The notes under the pieces: generated by a model
Databases searched by the model: none
Told to the model about the DNA's origin: nothing
Seen by the model: the letters and a program-made list of their open reading frames with translations, nothing else
DNA from: Strigamia acuminata
Taxonomy: Eukaryota; Arthropoda; Chilopoda; Geophilomorpha; Linotaeniidae
Direction of reading: 5' to 3'
DNA: 64,000 bases
Assembly: GCA_949358305.1 (NCBI GenBank)
Contig: OX442316.1
Coordinates: 2,046,001 to 2,110,000, forward strand
Position numbers and translations under genes: made by a program
In this document: positions 21,424 through 33,900 of the stretch, piece after piece
How positions within the stretch are numbered: the stretch's first letter is position 1
How the letters are laid out: each line of letters starts with the position of its first letter

Positions 21424-21528
21424 CCTCAGCCAAAATTAAATTCGATTATTTAAATAATGGGTGCGCATTTATGCCCGCGCCTACTTCAGAGCATTTTTAA
21501 TTGTGCGCGCAATTGGTGATATAATGCC

Positions 21529-21567
21529 ATTGGAATCAACCAGCGGGCTCGATTTCTGCCACAATTC
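21529..21567 (+). pseudogene. 39-bp P450 exon 4 scrap
   Basis: It encodes a GINQRARFLPQF-like peptide, the end of exon 4 in the other copies ([12 protein letters not shown]), with no surrounding exon. Confidence 0.7.
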
Positions 21568-21929
21568 ACTGTATATAAATAACTTATATTTTTGAACTAT
21601 ATTGGATTATGCAGCTAGGATGAAAATCATGTAAGTACACCCCTGACAAAAGATTTGAAAAAAAAAAACAATTTACAAAAAGGAATAAAGCATGTTCTTA
21701 AATTAGAACACCTTTTTTCTGATTGTTAGAAAATTATAAATTTTCCTGGAGATATTTTCTTCATGCTGCTGATAATATATTTCAATGATAACTTGTGTTG
21801 ATTTTCTGATAAAACACTAAAGAATTGTTTATTGATAGTAACAATCAGTCTGTGCTGATAATAAAAAATTTAATCTTCTGCAATTATATAAGAAATCATT
21901 TTCAATTTGACCTCCATAACAGAGACACC
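21568..21929 (+). promoter_or_regulatory. 5' flank of gene E
   Basis: The last ~200 bases resemble the flanks of C and F, ending with ttatataag about 40 bases before the start codon and the cctccataacagagacacc leader. No gene in this stretch. Confidence 0.5.
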
Positions 21930-24900
21930 ATGATGTGGAATGATCCTTTGGTGAACACTGTTGGGCTGTTGTTGATGGCTGCAACTTTGTGGATTATTAA
22001 CGTCTACTTGAAGACTCCAAAAAATCTGCCACCTGGACCAACCGGAGTTCCAATTTTGGGCTATATGCCCTTTTTAGGCAGCAAGCCTCATCTCAGCCTC
22101 ACCAAATTAAAGGAGAAATATGGAGACTTATTTACGTGAGTAATCTTTGAAGCCATTTTGCATTCAAGACAATTTTCATATTGTGACGATTGACTTGGCG
22201 AGATACGAATTGCTTAACAATTAGAGTGAGAACTCGTGTGACAGTGTAAAAGTATGGAGGCTGGTGATTTCTCAAATCATGTAACAATTTATTACGAATG
22301 GAAGACTTATATAAAACCTATGCCTACAACTGGCTAAATAACTTCATGTTAAATATACAATGGGTTGGCAAAAGCCCTGAAATAATATCACTTGCGGTTT
22401 TCAGTCGTGTAATAAGAATGTGTGACTTTCTTATTACAGTGACGTAAAAGATGTCGTCTGAATATGGTTCGGGCTTCCAAATGGTCCGGGGTTGGTTCTA
22501 AAATGGTGTGTAATGGTTAGGCTTGGGTGTGTTATATCCGAGAGGTGCGGTTGACTTTGGCACAATCATCACACGTATAATTATTATATTGTTAATAATT
22601 ATACAGCGCGATCATAAGAATGATGAAACAATCGAAATAAATATTCATGTAAATTCTATTGAATTAAACATGATATTGTATTCTCGATGCTGAATAAATA
22701 ACTATAAAAATAAGAAATAATTAAAATAGCGCCGAGCTATTTTTGCCCCGAGTGCAATCAACATTTGAGTCAGACTGAAATGTTCCGTCAAACCAACAAC
22801 GAAATGAATCGAAGTATTTCGCAGAAAAGGTTATCCATTGCCGGGAAATTACTCCACTCGGTTCTGGCTGGCGGGAGAGTAACCGGGAAATTACTCCTCG
22901 TCGATTACTCTGATAATGCGTCTGTGGAATATTAAATACTCCACTCTAGATTCTACATTACCAATGCGTCTGTGAATTTTACTCCACTCTAGATTCTGCA
23001 CTCTACAACGGAATGTTGGCATGAAGCTGGAGGGAGTGCGTCTGTGGGTTGTACCCCACTCTAGATACTACACTTAAATGTGTCTGTGAATTACTCACTC
23101 TAGTTACTACATTTCTACAACGGAATGTTGGCATGAAGAGGCGGGAAGTGTGTCTGTGAGTCTTCTACCCACTCTAGATACTTACACTAAATACAAAGTA
23201 TTTCTACAACGGATTGTCGGAACGCAGAGAAGTATAATATGTGCTCAAGTAATATCAGTATCAAACAAAAACAGAACAAGAGCGAGCTATATCCGTTTTG
23301 CAGGGGGATATATACTCGGTGAGGAGAATAGCTGTTCAGTGATCCAATGGGATCACTGGGCAGTCAAATCCATCCAATCCCAGATCATAGGAAGTGGATA
23401 CTCAGGACATAGTCTTCTACTAGGTCCAAAACCGGAACTGGATACGCAGGACACATTTTGGATTAAGTCCCTTTGACTATAATCCGAAAGGAGTCCAACT
23501 CACAGTGGGTGATGAAGGGTGACTTCACCAGGTGTAAAGTTTGCACATAATTTAATAGAATTATGTGACAAATAAATCAACTAGTTTTTAAACATCCAAA
23601 AGTATTTAAAAGTGTCTAAAGTCGCAGTGGAATAAAATATAAATAGTAATTTATATTTTATTCACTCAAAAATTGTCGAAATTTGAAATTACCGCTAAAA
23701 CGTATCAGCGCCATCTATTGGTGAAATAATCGTCCTATACTAACAAAGTGCATGACAGTGTAACCGTCACAAGTCCCCCTTAAATATATGTTAATACCTG
23801 TATTAACATACTATTTATTCCGAATATCTTGAGGATCAAGACCACACTGTCATCTAGGGGACTCGAGCTGTAATCCTTGGTAAGCAAAAACCTTTATTTT
23901 ATATCTTAATGGTATAAATAAAGAGTATTTCTTAATCAAATGCTTCAAAAAATATTTATTAAGGTTATAAAACTTTCAATTATCAATAATAACTTCCATC
24001 TCTCTTTACAGGTGGACTTACAACTGCATCAAGAAAAGGCGATAACTTAAACTAACATCAAACTCTTGTACCAAACAAATGATTAATAAAATTTAACAAT
24101 TATTTTCACAAAACTTAACTTCTCACTGGAAATATAATGATTTGCAAAATAACACTTTACACGTTAAAATTCAAGTATTAAAATTAGTATTCATATAAAC
24201 AAACTCACATTGACTCGTAATCAAATTTTAACAGAATTGTTAATTTAAATATTAAAAATCTCTGAATTATTCACAAAAACGGCATAAAATACACCTGAAC
24301 CTGACTAACTCTTGATTTCATCTCGGGTCAAGAAATGGAGATGGAGAAAATGGACTCGTTACTTCTGGTCTTGCCTTAAAAGGGAAAATATCGGGAAAGT
24401 AACGGATCCCGACATCGTTGACGCTTTTCTAGTCCAACTCTTCATCCTCAATAAATCCTTCCATGGATTTAACAACTTCCGAGACGGCTGCGGGTGGAGA
24501 ATTAAGTTGAATAGCTACCGATTCCGGTACTACATCTGGCTCAACGTCATGGGCCAGTGGGTCCAGGAGCATTCTGTGTTGTTCCTCGGTGAATACTTCC
24601 AGGGGATCAGGCCCTCCTAACGGAATGGTGTTAGCGCTGGTTGGCTCGGAGAAAACCAAGTGATGGTCGGGTAAGCCAGAGTGCCATCCCTCACGAATCA
24701 ACGGGTGAGCTGCTGCTGAGACCTGCTGCAAAATCTTACACCAAATAAAAGAGCGAGTTTGAAAAGATTCCGGCCGGGATGGATGAAAAATCCATTGGAT
24801 CACGGCCAGCGGGACGCTTAAATCTGGAATTTGGTCATTCGAAATGGACACACTAATACGCTTAGCTGCTTCCAACAAAATTGGGAAATAATGTTCCACT

Positions 24901-27900
24901 TCCGCCTTAGTTTGCTCCGTGAGTGACATGTTTGGTCTCGGCATATATGGGTGGACCAGTAAAATAACCGGTTCAGCAGCGTCGTTTACTTCGGGGAGCG
25001 GAATAGTCGCTACAATCATGTTGTCAGCCGATGTTCCCTCTGGAAAAGCGGCGGCTTGCGGACCAGAATCGGATGCAACCGGCGGAGAATCAGACGCAAC
25101 AACTGATGTTGGAAGGTTTTCCGCCGAGACGACTGGAGTTCCATCAATCGCAGGGGTGGGAGTTTCCGGCTCGCGTTGTGGCTCCGTAAATCCTCCTCGT
25201 GGAGTCGAGGTGCTGGACATTTGTGCCGGGTCTACATAAATAGCCTGCTCCGGGCCCTGGTGGATGAGGCCACATTCGCGACACATCGCCCAATTGCGTG
25301 CTGTCGGCGTACTTAGCCCTTTGATGATGAATGGAAGAATTTCCTCGTTCCACATGCTTGATATGGCAACGCGCTTACCACCGTGACAGTTCACGCAAAC
25401 TACGGCGTGAATGCCGGACAAAAGGGAGGATAACCACCCGCATCCTGCGCACAATGGGCAGAACATCAACTTCGATTTAGGCATGATGTTGGTTCCCAAG
25501 GCGGCAGCTTCCATGTCGCGAAATACGTGTTCTCGCCGTTGCTTCCGATAACTCGGTAAGTTGAGTTCCGATAATGAGCGAGCTTGCGACGTTGGGCGGG
25601 TCAACGCTTCGGATGAAGATGCCAACGTGGACTTGGTGGGTCCCTTGGACTTGCCGGTTTTTCCTCGACTAGCGGTATCGCGAGGATTTCGTGGTCGAGC
25701 AAACGGTCTGTTGGTAATCTGGGGCGGAGCTTCTTCATAAGATTCTTCTTCTTGTGAGAAGTCGTCTTGGCGCCGTCTCCTTGAAGCAGAACGGGAGTAT
25801 TGTGACGAGTCGTCAGAAAAATCCCAATTCGGAGTCTCGTGGGGCGCATCATAGGTTACGACACGCTGACTCGCTTGACGGCCTCTGGAAGGACGTGAGT
25901 CGGTCGGGCTAACACCCATGGCGGTCCTAATTCGGGGCGGTACGAGATCCGGGTTATCACGGGCCCAGTTGGCGACGAGCTCGGGGTCAGAGGAGGGATT
26001 AACAAAGCGATAATCCGGTTCTTCAGACTCTTCTGGATCCCAATGCACGTACTGTCGCTTGCTAGCACGACCTCGGCGACTCATTGCATCTTCAAAAAAT
26101 ATAAATTTTATTTGAGAACACGAATCAAACCGTCGGTAATTAATTTAATTTCAAATTAAATTAATTGTCGACCAACAACTGGATTAATTTCGCAATTAAA
26201 TTCTTAAGTTCCTTTTGTTAGCGGGTTTCCTTCATTTGTCGAATAATTATTAAAATTAATAATTATTCTTGACTCGGTAGATAATTTCATCTTATCTTTT
26301 AAAACAATATCGTTGAAAACTATTCAAATTAGTGTTTATTAAATAAAATAAACCTAATTTTTACATCTAAACGACATAATAACTAAACAACCTGTCAAAA
26401 TATTGAAAAATATTTTTGCAGTATTTTTAGTATCTGACAATATACATGATTTTTAACTGTACGAATAACTCTATAATTCGTCTGAGTAAAAATCTATCAC
26501 CGACATCTGGTGGCGTTTGTTATTATCATACACGTGACTTGTTAACACATGTATGCTCACCAATTTCAAAGGAATTTAAGCGACATTTTTTATCTTTCGT
26601 AAAATAAACACTTACGAACTAGGTGGAGTCCTAGAAGGGTATATTTGGCTAGTTTAACGTCTAGCTTCGCGTATTTGCGAGGGCTGCTCGGTTCCGGCGA
26701 TGTCGGCCGATAAAAACGTTGTGCGGCGCGTGCGAATTCTAGGTCCGCCGTAATTAGCACTTTATGAAATAAATCATTATTAACCATCAAAATATTCAAA
26801 GGAAATTTTGATGCAATAAATATCGGAAATATTTTTACCGGAGAATTTCAACGTGATCACGTGGTGAGATTTTCTTTCGAGAAAATTCGACGAGTGAGTG
26901 GAATCCGTCAATTTCCTAAATTAACTGATATTTGGACACAAATTCAGTTAAAGTTTATGTAAAGTCGTTTAAGATAAAACATAGTTTAACTCACTAGAAC
27001 TCGGGAAAATCACGTAGTCTTCGTGGAAAGTTGAGAGTTGTCCAGAGTTGTGTCCGTGTATGAAAACTTAACAACAAGTGTCAACTATTCTCCAACGAGG
27101 GGTTAAGGGGAGTTTCGAGGAGTAATCTGATTGGTTTGTAATTACTCATCTCGAAGTTTCTATTAACCCAAAGGGGGAAACATAGTTTCAAGTAAATGTT
27201 TACACGTAGATTAATTTAAATACAATCGGCCGTGTAAAAATAACTCAAACATTTGTTAAATTTTATCTACATTGGTGAAATGTTCTTATTAATAAAATTT
27301 TAACAATCTTCGTGAATATGATTGGAAATATTTATTTAAAATAAAATATTTTCAATATATTGTGTCCTAACCCAACTTGACTTGTTTTAAACAATTTATG
27401 AGTTGTACAAAATCGGTCACGTATTTTGTGTTCGGCTTGGGTCTACGTTTAGACTGTCGAACGGGAGATGGAAATCTTTTCCTCTTTTTAGATGGATTTT
27501 GAGGAGTTTCATCCTCTTTAGGAGAAATCTGAGAAGTTTCCTCCTCTTTCTCTTCATCTAAATCCTCTGTTTTCATGGATACGGGCTCATTTATTAATTC
27601 CGGAGAATTAATAACTTGATCCGCCATCCAATCTGGAGTCGGGTGTGACTCGTTGGTGCCAACTTTCTGATCTAATGTCCATTCCTCAATCGGGTAACTT
27701 GGGATATAAGGCATTAAATCCTGTATGTTGATTGCTTTTGCTTTCGTGTTATCAGAAAGCTTACGTAGTGTGTAGGAACCTCCGCCGAGAACAGCCGTAA
27801 TTTCCCAAGGTCCATCACGTTTCTCAGCGAATCCTGCCGAAATCCCTTTATCTTTATTTGATAAAAAATGTGTGGCTTTCCACACGAGATCTCCTTTGGC

Positions 27901-30900
27901 AAATTGACAAATATAATATTTGTCTTTATGTAGTCGATCATGTTTTTCGTAATTCGATTGAATTTTCCGATGCATTTCGCTGTGTGCCCGTCTAATTACG
28001 TCTAAAATGCTATAGACATAAGCTTCGGGATTCTCTTTGTCGAATTTGATGGCGTGTTTAGTAATACGCGGGTCAAATGGCAAAGGGACGATTCTTCCCG
28101 TATTAAGAATCATCGGTGAACAATTTGTTGCCTCGGACTTAGCGGTGCGCATCGCAAAGGCAAAAGAATTTAAATATTTTGGCCAGTGGGAGTGAATGTC
28201 CGAGTATAAAGCTAACATCATTTTTAAAGTCCTGTTTGCTCGCTCTGTAATATTAGCGGCAGCGTGATATGGGCTAATGTGAGCAATATCTACGTGATTT
28301 TTTCGACAAAAATCATTAAATATTGTCGACACGAATTGTTTGCCGTTGTCGGAGATTATCTTTTTTGGATATCCCCAACGGTGGAAAACTTCGCTCATCT
28401 TATTAACAATGCATTCACTTGATGCAGTTGCTAGTGGGAAGACTTCAATCCATTTTGTACAATTATCAATGATTACTAAAATCCATTTTAATTGTGAACG
28501 ACCGGCTGGCTTTGGTCCCATCAGGTCAATGCTTATTGTCTCCCACGGGTTGGTCATGTTGTGGGGTGTATAGCTTGCCCGATGCTTTTGGTGTTGACTA
28601 GGTTTGTATTGCTGGCAATGAGTGCAACTGCGAACGTAGTTTCGAGTGTCTTTGCTCATTCTAGGCCAGAAATACATCTTCTTTGCTCTATCTAGGGTTT
28701 TACTCATGCCAGCGTGTCCCGTAAGTGGATGGCCATGGCATGCGAATAATGCACGTCTCACAAGAGAGCGTGGAATTACCGCCTTAAACCCGTTGCCGGA
28801 GTCGTTTAACTCTTCCTCATCGGTCGGAGCAAAATAAATTAGCATAACACCTTTATTTTCTTCCGGTTCGTCGAGAGTGTAGCCACGAATCGCGTTTAAC
28901 CAATGTTTATCCGTGACACGATTTTTTAATTTTTTGTCTCCTTTTAGGTAAACAAGGATTTTACTACATGCTGGATCTTTAAGTTGCGCTTCGATAATTT
29001 CATCTCGCGTCGGCGGAACTACTTTTAGGATATCTGTTAGTGCCGTGTGTACATTTTCGTGATTACAATTGTGGACATCTATATGTCTGCAATTTTCTCT
29101 TGTACATCCTTCTTCCTCCCCCTTTTCTCCAGAATCATGAAATCTAACTGGATTATATGATTCTGAGAAAAAGTCTAAACTAAGGCCAACATTTGTAAGA
29201 AAATGTTTGCGCTCAGTTTCCGTCACTTGTAAAGATGCACACCTGTTTCCATTCCAAGTTGGATAGAAATGGGTGATTTCCTCTGGTTCGATATAATCGT
29301 AATCCGGAGTGTCTAGTGCAGACAGTGGAGCGCGTGATAATGCGTCCGCTACTTGGTTCATTGCGCCACGTCTAAAAATAATTTTAAACGCGCCACATTG
29401 TATTTTTACGGCCCAACGACCAAACCTTCCGGATGGTTCCGGCGTACTCATCAACCAGCTAAGGGCTTTAGCATCGGACTCGAGAGTGAAAGTCGTGTAT
29501 TCTATATATGGGCGAAATCTCTCGATTGCCCATACAACGGCCAAACACTCCAATTCCGGCGTAGAATACCTCACTTCGGCCCCATGCAACACTCGACTGG
29601 CGTATGCGACTGCCTTTGGAACCATGATTAATTTCTGTTTCTTTTCACAGAATAACTCGACATCTTGGCAGAGTACTGCACCTAAGCCTGAATGAGAAGC
29701 ATCTGTCAAAATGACAAAAGGCTTATTCATATCTGGCATGTGGAGAAGGGCTTGGTCCTTGTCACACAAAATATCTTTGATAGTTTCGAATGCAGTTGTT
29801 TGTGGATCATCCCACACAAACTTTGCTTGATCATGCATAATATTGGTCAATGGACGAGCAATATTTGCGATGTTAGGAATGAATTTTCGGAAAAAATTCG
29901 CAAGTCCTACAAATCTTTGAATGTCTTTAGAACAAGTCGGTTTAGGAAAATTCCTTACAGCCGAGACTTTGTCAGGGTCTGGAAGAAGAGATCCCTCCGA
30001 AATTAAATGGCCTAAAAATCGTAATGATGTTCGGCCAAATTTTGACTTGTCTTTATTGATAGTTAGATTTGCGGCATCTAACTTCTCAAGTACGTCTTCA
30101 ATATGTAATAAATGATTTTCCCATGTGTCAGAAAAAATAATTATATCGTCTAAATAGACCAGAGCATGTTTATATAAAGAGTCACCCAATACGGTAGTCA
30201 TGAGGTGTTGAAAAGAGCTAGGTGCATTACAAAGACCAAATGGCAATCTCTTGAATTGAAATTTGCCTTTTGGGGTGTAAAAAGCAGTTTTGCTCTTATC
30301 CTCCTCCTCCATTTCCATTTGATGATAACCTTTAGTTAAATCAATGGACGTAAAGTACTTGGCCTGATTAGTATGATGAATTAACAGGTCAATACTTGGC
30401 ATTTGAATTGCATCAACTTCTGTGATCGCATTCAACCAGCGGTAGTCGATACATAATCGATACTTCCCGCCGGGTTTAGCCACTATGACGGGGTGACTTA
30501 TATAGGGGCCAGTGGCAGGTTCGATTAACCCATCGGCCTCCAGTTCCTCGACCAATTCCGTCATAATCGCCTTCTTGGCCGGATTGTACATTCTATATGG
30601 CTGGTGTTTCCAAGTAGCACCAGGTTTAAACTTGATGCTGTGCTTGGCCACCTTCGTACAGCCCAATTGGTCTCGAAATACGTTTTTTAATTTCACAAGA
30701 ACATTTACGAGTAGCTGTTTTTCTTCCGCCGAGCTGTTGCAGCCTTCAACGAGTTTTTCTGCCCAGTCAGGTGAAGTGGGAGTTCCTTCACCTTGGAGAC
30801 CCAAAGTCCTAATGCTTGCTAAACAACAGTTAAGTTCAGTGGTCTCGTATGGTGCTGTCCATCCGGGCATGTCATCACAGGTGAACACAGCCCGTCGGGG

Positions 30901-33900
30901 ATTAGGGTTTATCCCCGTTCTACGCATAAAATTGTGACCCAAAATCAACCCACATACATTCTTGTGTAGAATTATGAAGGTCATAGGTGTAACTCTCCTT
31001 TTATCGGCCCATTTGACACAAAGACAAACTTGACCGATAGGTCGGTGATCTATTCCGACCGCGCAGACACGCATTCCCCGGGGACATTCTTGTATGAATT
31101 CCACCGGAATTTCTGTGTTTGAGAGGAGTTGTACTCCAATAAAACATTGGGTGGCTCCAGAGTCCATTAGTGCGTTGTAATCCAAACCTCCAATTTGGAC
31201 ATTCATACGCGGATCATCTTTGCCACCATTGATTAATTTGCTATTGCAAAGTTTGCCAAGAAATACTTTTCGTTCTTTCTTGTTCCATTTTTCAAGTTTA
31301 AGAAGTTTTCTTAACTTGAAAACCTTGGGTACAAGCGGTTTCTTTGGCGCATTCCAACTTCCACTGAAAATACTCAAATTTTCTAGTTGGTCTGTCATGA
31401 TTTTTAAATTCTCATCGACACCACCAGTGGAACTACTCGCTTTCCGACAGACCGGTACTGCTTCGTAAGAAATGACCAATGAGGGTGGTTTATTCTTCGA
31501 ATCATCAACATAAGGCACTGTGAGGTGGCTAGGTTTATGTCTTATTTTAATTTCTTTTTTATGAAAAAATAAATCATTGGACAATTCCGAGAGAGGAAAC
31601 AACTCTTTAGGCGGGGGTTGGGCAACTTGAACAACCCCCTGAATCAGTTTTTTGTCTCGTCGGGAGTGACTGAATCAGTGGCTGCTGGTAAATGCTTAAT
31701 TAACAGGTCAACCATGTTTTTCTGGAAGTCAGTAAATTTGGAGTTTAAAGTTTCTGACGTAACCCAATTTTGTTTGGGTCGTTTAAACTCGGGGTTGGGA
31801 GCAGAATGGTTAAATCTTTTATTTGAATTTAACGAGTCTGTTTTCCCTGCTAATTTTTTGGCAAGAGCGGGACATTCTCTTTTAAAATGTCCAGGTTCGT
31901 GACAGAAAAAGCATTTGCCAGTAGTCTTTTCATACTGGGCGGCAAATAATCGCTCCATTGAACCATCGTCAGTTGAGTCGTCATTTTCCGACTCGTCTTC
32001 ATCTTCAACCTCATCTTGCGTTTGTGTTAAACGTAGTGCAGTTTTAGATGGAAAAATCTTAGATTTTTCGTGAAGTTTGGGAGTAGGATGATTCTCTCGA
32101 TTATCGTACTCCAATTTTGCTGCAAGTTGAGAACTTTCAAACTTAGAGCGATTTGCTCCTACATATTGTAGAATGTCATCTACTGTAAAGTCACCATACA
32201 TTCCTTGTGTACATAACGCCGTGAAACTTTCTTGAGTTAGATTGTCGAATAATTGCGCACGTCCAGTTTTATCACCTGGCGGCACTTCACCTTGTTCTNN
32301 NNNNNNNNNNNNNNNNNNNNNNNNNNNNNNNNNNNNNNNNNNNNNNNNNNNNNNNNNNNNNNNNNNNNNNNNNNNNNNNNNNNNNNNNNNNNNNNNNNNN
32401 NNNNNNNNNNNNNNNNNNNNNNNNNNNNNNNNNNNNNNNNNNNNNNNNNNNNNNNNNNNNNNNNNNNNNNNNNNNNNNNNNNNNNNNNNNNNNNNNNNTT
32501 TTCGTTCTTTCTTGTTCCATTTTTCAAGTTTAAGAAGTTTTCTTAACTTGAAAACCTTGGGTACAAGCGGTTTCTTTGGCGCATTCCAACTTCCACTGAA
32601 AATACTCAAATTTTCTAGTTGGTCTGTCATGATTTTTAAATTCTCATCGACACCACCAGTGGAACTACTCGCTTTCCGACAGACCGGTACTGCTTCGTAA
32701 GAAATGACCAATGAGGGTGGTTTATTCTTCGAATCATCAACATAAGGCACTGTGAGGTGGCTAGGTTTATGTCTTATTTTAATTTCTTTTTTATGAAAAA
32801 ATAAATCATTGGACAATTCCGAGAGAGGAAACAACTCTTTAGGCGGGGGTTGGGCAACTTGAACAACCCCCTGAATCAGTTTTTTGTCTCGTCGGGAGTG
32901 ACTGAATCAGTGGCTGCTGGTAAATGCTTAATTAACAGGTCAACCATGTTTTTCTGGAAGTCAGTAAATTTGGAGTTTAAAGTTTCTGACGTAACCCAAT
33001 TTTGTTTGGGTCGTTTAAACTCGGGGTTGGGAGCAGAATGGTTAAATCTTTTATTTGAATTTAACGAGTCTGTTTTCCCTGCTAATTTTTTGGCAAGAGC
33101 GGGACATTCTCTTTTAAAATGTCCAGGTTCGTGACAGAAAAAGCATTTGCCAGTAGTCTTTTCATACTGGGCGGCAAATAATCGCTCCATTGAACCATCG
33201 TCAGTTGAGTCGTCATTTTCCGACTCGTCTTCATCTTCAACCTCATCTTGCGTTTGTGTTAAACGTAGTGCAGTTTTAGATGGAAAAATCTTAGATTTTT
33301 CGTGAAGTTTGGGAGTAGGATGATTCTCTCGATTATCGTACTCCAATTTTGCTGCAAGTTGAGAACTTTCAAACTTAGAGCGATTTGCTCCTACATATTG
33401 TAGAATGTCATCTACTGTAAAGTCACCATACATTCCTTGTGTACATAACGCCGTGAAACTTTCTTGAGTTAGATTGTCGAATAATTGCGCACGTCCAGTT
33501 TTATCACCTGGCGGCACTTCACCTTGTTCTTGCGTATAACGCAGAAGAAAACTATAAAGTGACTCGTCGGCTCGTTGTTTTACATTAAGAAGTCGCCTTT
33601 CTCTTGTAAGTGGAACGAGATCGAAACAATCAAGAAAAGAGGCTTCGAAAGTTCGCCAACTGTTAAAAGTATGGCGTTGCTTATGGAACCAACGTTGTGC
33701 ATGGCCTAATAGTCGTCCAGGTACAGCAGTGTGTACCATGTCGTCTAAAGGGATGCCTTTTCCGAGTGCGACAGCTTTGACGATTTCAAGGAATCGCGCA
33801 ACCTCTGTCTGTTTCCCGTCAAAAATAGGAATCTCGATTCCTTTTCCAAAATTCTGACTGGGATTACTCGGGCTTCGAATTTGACCAACTAAACCCTGAA

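Larger units (their letters stand above)
18571..21431 (+). mobile_element. Mutator-like DNA transposon with ULP1-PHD gene and palindrome-array ends
   Basis: AAAATTAAA flanks both sides (18,562-18,570 and 21,432-21,440), a 9-bp duplication of MULE type. The two ends carry inverted arrays of the palindrome CCCCACACGTGTGGGG with ATTT/AAAT on the flanks: about 100 bp on the left and about 325 bp on the right. Inside are a transposase-like gene (broken) and a ULP1 protease-PHD protein on the plus strand. From memory this combination resembles the Rehavkus-type group of Mutator elements; a search would decide. The AT-rich duplication could be chance, but both copies sit exactly 8 bases outside the outermost palindrome. 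Confidence 0.8.

Noticed and set aside
23150-23476. 108-residue open frame occurring identically in both LTRs (also 36,788-37,114)
   Set aside because: It runs against the element's coding strand, has no recognisable motif and is repeated only because LTRs are copies of each other.
32499-32879. Second gag-pol junction as a real gene duplication
   Set aside because: It ends exactly at the N gap and shows no difference from the other copy; a contig-overlap artefact is more likely.
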